Source: Planctomycetaceae bacterium (GTDB lineage: Bacteria; Planctomycetota; Planctomycetia; Pirellulales; UBA1268). From it: 5,120 nt of DNA. The notes under the pieces were generated by a model. The model did no database searches and had not been told where the DNA came from. It saw only the letters and a list, made by a program, of their open reading frames with translations. Every line of letters begins with the position of its first letter. The stretch's first letter is position 1. The DNA lies in the NCBI GenBank assembly GCA_947440895.1, contig CANETO010000185.1, forward strand, positions 1-5,120, read 5' to 3'. This document shows positions 1 to 5,120 of this stretch, one piece after another. A program made the position numbers and the translations under genes.

Positions 1-317
1 CGGGCTGGATGTCGCTCCGCGGCGTCCGGCGACGACGGGGATTCGACAAGGGCTTCGTCGTCTCCGATCATGCCGACTTTCCCGGCCTGCTCACCGCCAT
101 CGCGGCCTCGCGAGCCCGCCGCGTGCTCGTCACACACGGCTTCACCGACACGCTGACACGGCTGTTGCAGGAACGTGGCGTCGATGCGGCGGTGCTGCCG
201 ACGCGATTCACGGGCGAGGCGGCGCCCGATGCCGCGGTGGCTGAGCCCGACGACGATGACACCCAGAACGACATGCCGGACGAACCGTACGACGCACCGG
301 AGGAGGCTCCGGGATGA
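1..317 (+). CDS. Ligase-associated DNA exonuclease, beta-CASP metallo-beta-lactamase fold (C-terminal part)
   Basis: Only the last 104 full codons are in the window; the frame is open to the left edge, so the ATG at position 9 is an internal methionine (context G-W-M), not a start. The family (ligase-associated exonuclease, TIGR04122 type) usually runs to about 330-350 residues, so roughly two thirds lies upstream, including the HxHxDH metal-binding motif. Two C-terminal beta-CASP signatures are visible: SDHADF (63-80), whose histidine is motif B, and VTHG (129-140), whose histidine is motif C. Both are metal or phosphate ligands in relatives such as CPSF-73 and RNase J. The family is a metal-dependent nuclease thought to process DNA ends; I cannot infer polarity from this fragment. 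After the conserved fold ends near TRFTGE there is a 32-residue tail (219-314) with 12 acidic and no basic residues. The gene overlaps the ligase by ATGA. Identity is supported strongly by both motifs and the neighbours. Confidence 0.9.
   Translation, partial: GWMSLRGVRRRRGFDKGFVVSDHADFPGLLTAIAASRARRVLVTHGFTDTLTRLLQERGVDAAVLPTRFTGEAAPDAAVAEPDDDDTQNDMPDEPYDAPEEAPG
299..306 (+). promoter_or_regulatory. Shine-Dalgarno sequence of the ligase gene
   Basis: GGAGGAGG lies 7 bases before the ATG at 314, inside the last codons of the exonuclease gene, where it encodes Glu-Glu-Ala. It fixes the ligase start. Together with the ATGA overlap it suggests translational coupling: ribosomes finishing the exonuclease could re-initiate on the ligase. 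Coupling itself is inferred. Confidence 0.85.
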
Positions 318-2035
318 AACGATTCACCGATCTCTACTGGCAGCTCGATGCCACCAACAGCACGACCGAGAAGGTGGCGTCGCTCCGCGAGTATTTTGCG
401 GCGGCCCGGCCAGAGGATGCTGCCTGTGCGCTGCGCGTGCTCTCTGGCGGCAGGCAGCTACGGGTGGTGCCGACCACGCTGCTGCGGCAGTGGGCGGCGG
501 AGTCCGCCGGAATTCCACTCTGGCTGGTGGAGGAGTGCTATGCCCATGTGGGCGATCTGGCCGAGACGCTGGCGCTCGTGCTGCCGCATCCCGGCCCTGA
601 CGCAGCCGCGGACGGTGTCGGATCGGGCCTGGCCGAATGCATGCGGACCACGATCGAGGCGCTCCGGGGCGCGAGCGACGACGTAAAACGCCTCACCGTG
701 GAACGGGTCTGGAAGCTGCTCGCCCCACGCGAGCGGATCGTCTGGCACAAGCTGCTCACGGGCGGCTGCCGTGTCGGCGTGTCGCAGACGCTCGTCGCCC
801 GGGCACTCGCGGAGGTGGCAGGCGTCGATCCGGCGGTGATGGCCCACCGACTTATGGGCGAAGGCGTCACCGATGCGGAATCCTACGTGCAGGCGATCAG
901 CAGCGCTCCCGCCGCGGCGGATGCCCGCCGGCCGTACCCGTTTTTTCTCGCTTCAGCAGTGGAGTGCGAGCCACGGGATCTGGGCCCCCTCGCCGAGTGG
1001 TTCGCGGAGTGGAAGTGGGATGGCATGCGGGCGCAGCTCGTGCGGCGAGGCGGCGACGCCACGCTCTGGAGCCGGGGCGAGGAACTCATCAACGAGGCGT
1101 TTCCGGAGATCATCGCGGCCGCCGCGGCGATTCCTGACGGCACGGTGCTCGATGGGGAACTCCTCGCCGTGCGGGACAACACGCTGCTCGGATTCGCCGC
1201 CGTCTCAAAGCGGAGCGGCCGCCGTCGCGTGCCGAAAAAGCTGCTCACCGAAGTGCCCTGCGTCTTTGTGGCCTACGATCTGCTCGAACTCGACGGCACC
1301 GACATCCGCGATCTGCCCCTGGCGGAACGACGCCCACGGCTTGAATCGATCGTGCCCCTGCCCTGCACCGCCGTCGCGGGGCCGGCCACGCACGCGGCTG
1401 CCGCCGCCTCATTCGAGTCGCAGGCGAGTCCTCCGCCGCGACTGCTGCACTCGCCGCGGGTCGCTGGCGACTCCTGGGATGCCCTCGCCGCCGCGCGGGC
1501 CACGTCGCGGGGACGGGGTGTCGAAGGACTCATGCTCAAGCGACGAAAGAGCGGCTACGGTGTGGGCCGCATCCGCGGCGACTGGTGGAAGTGGAAGATC
1601 GAGCCGCTGGAAATCGACGTCGTGATGCTCTCGGCGCAGGCCGGGCACGGCAGACGCGCCGGCCTGCACAGCGATTACACGCTCGGTGTCTGGCAGGACG
1701 GACGACTCGTTACCGTTGCCAAGGCCTATTCGGGTCTCGCGGACGCGGAGATCGTGGAACTCGACCGGATCGTCCGGGCAACGACGCTCGAAAAACACGG
1801 ACCGGTACGGGTGGTGCAGCCGACGCAGGTGTTCCAGTTGGCATTCGAGGGCATCTCCCGCTCGACCCGCCACAAGGCGGGCGTGGCGGTACGGTTTCCG
1901 CGAATCGTGCGCTGGCGGCGGGACAAGACGCCCGCCGAGGCGGGCACGCTCGCCGACCTCGTACGTTTGATCGACGCAGCAGAGAACGGCTTGGGATCGA
2001 ACGACGCCGCACCGGTGTCGGAGGCCCAGCCATGA
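314..2035 (+). CDS. ATP-dependent DNA ligase of the ligase-associated repair cluster
   Basis: A complete 573-residue ligase that seals nicks in duplex DNA through ligase-adenylate and DNA-adenylate steps. The N-terminal DNA-binding domain spans roughly residues 1-200. The adenylation domain carries motif I EWKWDGMR (232-239) with K234 as the predicted adenylated lysine, motif III LDGEL (279-283), motif IIIa FVAYDLLELDG (318-328), motif IV EGLMLK (404-409) and motif V WWKWK (424-428). The C-terminal OB-fold ends with motif VI RFPRIVRWRRDK (527-538). Length and the start MKRFTDLYWQLDAT match the bacterial family TIGR04120 (P. putida PP_1105 type), not NHEJ LigD: there is no polymerase or 3'-phosphoesterase domain. 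The start at 314 is set by the ATGA overlap and a strong Shine-Dalgarno. The segment at about residues 348-376 is an Ala/Ser/Pro-rich loop that looks longer than usual, and the last 18 or so residues form a low-complexity tail. All catalytic motifs are intact, so the enzyme should be active. Confidence 0.96.
   Translation: MKRFTDLYWQLDATNSTTEKVASLREYFAAARPEDAACALRVLSGGRQLRVVPTTLLRQWAAESAGIPLWLVEECYAHVGDLAETLALVLPHPGPDAAADGVGSGLAECMRTTIEALRGASDDVKRLTVERVWKLLAPRERIVWHKLLTGGCRVGVSQTLVARALAEVAGVDPAVMAHRLMGEGVTDAESYVQAISSAPAAADARRPYPFFLASAVECEPRDLGPLAEWFAEWKWDGMRAQLVRRGGDATLWSRGEELINEAFPEIIAAAAAIPDGTVLDGELLAVRDNTLLGFAAVSKRSGRRRVPKKLLTEVPCVFVAYDLLELDGTDIRDLPLAERRPRLESIVPLPCTAVAGPATHAAAAASFESQASPPPRLLHSPRVAGDSWDALAAARATSRGRGVEGLMLKRRKSGYGVGRIRGDWWKWKIEPLEIDVVMLSAQAGHGRRAGLHSDYTLGVWQDGRLVTVAKAYSGLADAEIVELDRIVRATTLEKHGPVRVVQPTQVFQLAFEGISRSTRHKAGVAVRFPRIVRWRRDKTPAEAGTLADLVRLIDAAENGLGSNDAAPVSEAQP
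2020..2024 (+). promoter_or_regulatory. Shine-Dalgarno sequence of the helicase gene
   Basis: GGAGG lies 7 bases before the ATG at 2032 and within the final codons of the ligase (Ser-Glu-Ala). It decides the helicase start over two alternatives: the long open extension of the same frame back to 1585, which would run inside the ligase gene, and the downstream ATG at 2101. Confidence 0.8.
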
Positions 2036-4545
2036 CGACGCGACAGGCTCGCAGCGCGTCTCGAACCACCGGCCGCGTCGTCGACGGGCCAGCCGGATGG
2101 ATGGCGTCGCGGGGCTGGAAGCCGTTTCCCTTTCAACGCGAGGTGTGGCGACTGATGGAAAGCGGCGTCAGTGGCCTCCTGCATGCCCCCACCGGCACCG
2201 GCAAAACGCTCGCCGCGTGGCTGGGAGCGCTTGGCCGAGGACGTTCTCGTGGCTCATGTGCGGGACTGCGGGTGGTGTGGCTGACGCCGCTCAAGGCCCT
2301 GGCGGCCGACACAGTGCGGGCACTGGAAGAACCGCTGCCGGCACTCTCCACACGCTGGCTGCCAGGGCAGTGGGATGTGGCCGTCCGCACCGGCGACACA
2401 TCGGCCGCCGACCGCCGCCGCCTGCGGGGCCGGCCCCCCGCGGCGCTCGTGACCACGCCCGAGACCCTCTCGATCATGCTGTCGCTGGACGATGCCCACG
2501 AGGTCTTCGCCGGCCTCGAGTCGATCATCGTCGATGAGTGGCACGAACTGCTCTCGACGAAGCGAGGGGTGCAGACGGAACTGGCGTTGGCCCGTCTGCG
2601 GGCCCTTGCCCCGGGCGTCATCACATGGGGGCTCTCTGCCACACTCGCGAATCTTGACGAGGCGGTCGAGGCACTCGTCGGTCCGTCGCGGGCGGCCGCC
2701 GCACGGCTCGTTCAGGCCACGGTGCCCCGGCGGCTCGCGATCGAAACGCTCATCCCCCGGCCGATGGAACGGTTTCCGTGGTCCGGCCACATGGGCATGC
2801 GGCTGCTTCCACAGGTGATCGAACGCATCGATGCCGCCACCACGTCGATCGTCTTCACCAACACGCGGTCCCAGGCAGAACGCTGGTTCGAGGCGATCGG
2901 TACGGCACGGCCTGACTGGAAACCGCTGATCGCGCTGCACCACGGCTCGGTCGATCGTGACCAGCGAGCGGCGGCGGAGGATGGCCTCCGTCGCGGCCGC
3001 TTCAAGTGCGTCGTGGCGACGTCGAGCCTCGATCTCGGCGTCGACTTCGGTCCGGTGGAGCAGGTGGTTCAGATCGGCAGCCCCAAGGGGATTGCCCGGC
3101 TGCTGCAACGGGCCGGCCGCAGCGGCCATGCGCCCGGCGCGACGGGCAGGCTTATCTGTGTGCCGACCCATGCGCTCGAATTGATCGAATGCGCGGCGGC
3201 CCGGCAGTCGGTGACAGCGGGCGTCGTGGAGGCCCGCCGGCCGCTGACCGGCGCGGTCGACTGCTTGGCGCAGCACCTCGTCACGGTGGCCTGCAGCGGC
3301 GGCTTCCGCGCGGACGAACTCCGCGCCGAGGTCTCCGACACACGGGCCTTCGCGGACCTCGACGACGTCTCATGGCGGTGGGCACTGGACTTCGCGGCCC
3401 GGGGTGGTCCGGCCCTGGCCGCCTATCCGAATTTCGCGCGGATCATCGAGCGATTCGGCCGCTGGTACGTCGCCAGCAAGGCGATTGCGCGGCTGCACCG
3501 CATGTCGATCGGCACGATCGCCGGCGATGCCACCGTGGAGGTGAAATGGCTCCGCGGCGGCCGACTCGGCACCGTCGAGGAATCGTTCGTGTCGCGGCTC
3601 AATCCCGGGGATCGGTTCCTGTTCGCCGGCCGCCCCCTCGCGCTCTTCCAGTTCGACGGCCTCACAGCCTGGGTCAAACGGGCCCGCAGCGGAGCGGCCC
3701 TTCAGGTACCACGTTGGAACGGCGGCCGCCTGCCGCTCTCCACCCTGCTCTCCGCAGCGGTGCTCACCCTGGTGCAGTCGGTCGCCGGGCGGCTGAAGAC
3801 CGCCTCCGCGAAGTCTGCGCAGAGGCTCCTGCCTGAGGTGAGGGCCGTGCTGCCGCTCCTCCAGACACAGGCGCGATGGAGCCAACTGCCCGGCGACGGT
3901 CTGCTCATCGAGCGGGTGCAGTCGCGGGATGGCCATCATGTGTTTCTGTTTCCGTTCGCCGGCCGGCTTGTCCACGAAGGACTCGCGGCACTCGTCGCCT
4001 GGCGAATGGCCCAACGGACGCCGAGCACCTTCACGATGGCCGCCACCGACTGGGGCTTCGAACTGGCAGGCCGAGAACCGTTCTTCAGCGACGAGCGGGA
4101 GTGGCGGCAGGTGCTCTCGCCGGCCCATCTGCTCGAGGACTTGATGGCATGCCTCAACGGCACGGAGATGGCACGGCGGCATTTTCGCGAGATCGCCCGC
4201 GTGGCCGGACTGGTGGCGGGCGGACAACGGACCAACCGGCAGACCCAGGCCTCGGCAGGACTCATCTTCGATGTGCTCTCGGAGCATGACGCGGGCAACA
4301 TGCTGCTTTCACAGACTCGCCGGGAGGTGCTGGAACAGCACTTCGAGTTCAGTCGCCTCCGCGCGGCCATCGAGACGATCGCCACGCAGGACCTCCGCAT
4401 CGTCGAAACGCCCCGGCTCTCGCCGCTGGCCTTTCCGATCTGGGCGGAGCAGGTGCAGTCGCGACTCAGCACGCAGGGCTGGCTCGAACGCATCACCGCG
4501 ATGGCCAGCGAGTTGGAGCAGGCTGCGGAGGCGACGGCGTCATGA
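2032..4545 (+). CDS. Ligase-associated Lhr-Core type DEXH-box helicase
   Basis: A complete 837-residue superfamily 2 helicase. The RecA-like core shows a Q-like FQ at 34-35, Walker A APTGTGKT (52-59, K58), motif Ia TPLKAL (85-90), TTPE (141-144), motif II DEWH (168-171), motif III SAT (202-204), motif IV around IVFTNTR (273-279), motif V near ATSSLDLGVDFG (329-340) and motif VI QRAGRSGH (359-366). The second half, about 400-837, matches in length the winged-helix and Lhr-specific domain 4 of Lhr-Core; it lacks the extra C-terminal extension of full-length E. coli Lhr. Characterised Lhr-Core proteins are ATP-driven 3'-to-5' single-strand DNA translocases that unwind duplexes; this polarity comes from the family, not from the sequence. 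DEWHELLSTKRGVQTELALARL is the characteristic stretch around motif II in the ligase-associated subfamily (TIGR04121). The gene overlaps the ligase upstream and the phosphoesterase downstream, each by ATGA. All ATPase motifs are intact. Confidence 0.95.
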   Translation: MTTRQARSASRTTGRVVDGPAGWMASRGWKPFPFQREVWRLMESGVSGLLHAPTGTGKTLAAWLGALGRGRSRGSCAGLRVVWLTPLKALAADTVRALEEPLPALSTRWLPGQWDVAVRTGDTSAADRRRLRGRPPAALVTTPETLSIMLSLDDAHEVFAGLESIIVDEWHELLSTKRGVQTELALARLRALAPGVITWGLSATLANLDEAVEALVGPSRAAAARLVQATVPRRLAIETLIPRPMERFPWSGHMGMRLLPQVIERIDAATTSIVFTNTRSQAERWFEAIGTARPDWKPLIALHHGSVDRDQRAAAEDGLRRGRFKCVVATSSLDLGVDFGPVEQVVQIGSPKGIARLLQRAGRSGHAPGATGRLICVPTHALELIECAAARQSVTAGVVEARRPLTGAVDCLAQHLVTVACSGGFRADELRAEVSDTRAFADLDDVSWRWALDFAARGGPALAAYPNFARIIERFGRWYVASKAIARLHRMSIGTIAGDATVEVKWLRGGRLGTVEESFVSRLNPGDRFLFAGRPLALFQFDGLTAWVKRARSGAALQVPRWNGGRLPLSTLLSAAVLTLVQSVAGRLKTASAKSAQRLLPEVRAVLPLLQTQARWSQLPGDGLLIERVQSRDGHHVFLFPFAGRLVHEGLAALVAWRMAQRTPSTFTMAATDWGFELAGREPFFSDEREWRQVLSPAHLLEDLMACLNGTEMARRHFREIARVAGLVAGGQRTNRQTQASAGLIFDVLSEHDAGNMLLSQTRREVLEQHFEFSRLRAAIETIATQDLRIVETPRLSPLAFPIWAEQVQSRLSTQGWLERITAMASELEQAAEATAS
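4527..4531 (+). promoter_or_regulatory. Shine-Dalgarno sequence of the pdeM gene
   Basis: GGAGG lies 10 bases before the ATG at 4542, inside the helicase codons for Ala-Glu-Ala. The spacing is somewhat longer than at the other two junctions but still workable, and it supports initiation at the ATGA overlap. Confidence 0.7.
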
Positions 4546-5120
4546 GCCAGGTCCGGATCGAATGCGAACCGGCTGACGGTGCCACGCCACGCCGCGATTC
4601 GGCGGCCCCCGACATTCTCCTGCTGTCCGGCCGCGCGGCGATCGTGCCCGCCTCTCGGACACTGCTCTTGGCCGACCTGCACCTAGGCAAGGCGGCGACG
4701 TTTCGCCGGCTGGGCATCCCGGTACCCGAGGGATCGGCGCAGCGCGACCTCGAACGACTCGGGCAGTTGGTGCGCAGCCACGACGTGCGACGGCTCGTCG
4801 TGCTGGGCGATCTCTTTCACGCCAAGGGCGGCTGCACGCCGGAGGTCTTCGCTGAGTTTGCGGCACTGCGGAGGCAGATCGCCACCACGGCCGTGGTGCT
4901 TGTGCTCGGCAACCACGACCGTGCGGCTGGCAAGCTTCCCACCTCGCTCGGCCTTGACGCCTGCCTTCCCTGCCTCGACGAGCCGCCGTTTCACTTCGTG
5001 CACGAGCCCGCCACAGGGGTCACGGCCTCCGACAGGGACCTGTTCACCATCGCGGGCCACCTGCACCCGACGATTGCAATCCAGAGCCCCAGCGGCGATC
5101 GGCTGGCCGACCGCTGCTTC
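4542..5120 (+). CDS. pdeM: Ligase-associated DNA damage response endonuclease PdeM, calcineurin-like phosphoesterase (N-terminal part)
   Basis: The first 193 codons are present and the frame is still open at the right edge; the family is usually about 210-250 residues, so a short C-terminal piece is missing. Binuclear metallophosphoesterase motifs appear in order: ADLHLGK (44-50, metal ligands D45 and H47), GDLFH (89-93, D90), GNHD (123-126, with N124 and H125), H154 in FVHEP, and GHLHP (172-176, H173 and H175). The stretch TFRRLGIPVPEG after motif I is typical of this ligase-associated subfamily (TIGR04123). The P. putida relative is a manganese-dependent endonuclease that cuts single-stranded DNA, so the same role is inferred here. 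The first 24 or so residues before the core strand ILLLSG are poorly conserved in type and hydrophilic. Residues C141 and C144 form a CLPC pair in the segment between GNHD and H154. The start at 4542 overlaps the helicase stop by ATGA. Confidence 0.93.
   Translation, partial: MSQVRIECEPADGATPRRDSAAPDILLLSGRAAIVPASRTLLLADLHLGKAATFRRLGIPVPEGSAQRDLERLGQLVRSHDVRRLVVLGDLFHAKGGCTPEVFAEFAALRRQIATTAVVLVLGNHDRAAGKLPTSLGLDACLPCLDEPPFHFVHEPATGVTASDRDLFTIAGHLHPTIAIQSPSGDRLADRCF

Noticed and set aside
9..11. ATG at 9 as a start for a small 102-residue protein
   Set aside because: The frame is open to the window edge and the residues before and after (GWMSLRG) match the interior of the exonuclease family, so this is an internal methionine of a truncated gene.
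1585..2031. Upstream open extension of the helicase frame that would give a 986-residue protein
   Set aside because: It lies wholly inside the ligase gene, its translation is Arg/Gly-rich and unlike any domain, and the ATG at 2032 has a good Shine-Dalgarno and the ATGA overlap.
2254..3276. Long minus-strand open frame (340 codons) opposite the helicase
   Set aside because: High-GC genes commonly leave antisense frames open. The translation is rich in Arg, Gly and Pro with no recognisable motif, while the + strand frame carries the full helicase motif set.
3370..4287. Long minus-strand open frame (305 codons) opposite the helicase C-terminal half
   Set aside because: Same antisense shadow effect; no domain or start-site evidence, and the sense frame is continuous with the helicase.
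1..5120. CRISPR arrays, tRNA or rRNA genes, insertion sequences, terminators or inverted repeats
   Set aside because: The window is covered by overlapping genes with no free intergenic DNA. I saw no regularly spaced repeats, transposase motifs or hairpin-plus-T-run structures by eye; GC-rich runs such as repeated GCC/GGC reflect codon use.

Overview
The window is a high-GC bacterial stretch, coding on the + strand from end to end. It holds one tightly packed four-gene operon: the C-terminal end of a beta-CASP metallo-beta-lactamase exonuclease (1-317), a complete ATP-dependent DNA ligase (314-2035), a complete Lhr-Core type DEXH-box helicase (2032-4545), and the first 193 codons of a calcineurin-like metallophosphoesterase endonuclease of the PdeM/MPE type (4542 to the window end). 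This is the known 'ligase-associated DNA damage response' cluster (Exo, Lig, Lhr-Core, MPE), found scattered across many bacteria. The order exo-lig-lhr-mpe is one I recall as usual for this cluster.

All three gene junctions have the same architecture. The stop of one gene and the start of the next share the four bases ATGA, so each gene lies one frame back from its predecessor. A GGAGG-type Shine-Dalgarno sequence sits inside the last codons of the upstream gene, 7 to 10 bases before the start. No intergenic DNA exists in the window, so no promoter, terminator, RNA gene, repeat array or mobile element was found. The operon promoter must lie to the left of the window.

The likely joint role is repair of damaged DNA. 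The helicase would translocate on single-stranded DNA and open duplexes, the phosphoesterase would incise single strands, the beta-CASP enzyme would trim ends, and the ligase would seal nicks. Each activity follows from family knowledge; how they act together in the cell is inference. Every diagnostic catalytic motif that falls inside the window is intact, so the cluster looks functional.

The host cannot be fixed from sequence alone. The high GC and fairly frequent CGA arginine codons would fit a planctomycete, but proteobacteria and other high-GC groups also carry this cluster. I see no previously undescribed system here. The points worth a second look are the repeated coupled-junction design, an acidic tail on the exonuclease, a loop in the ligase adenylation domain, and a CxxC pair in the phosphoesterase.
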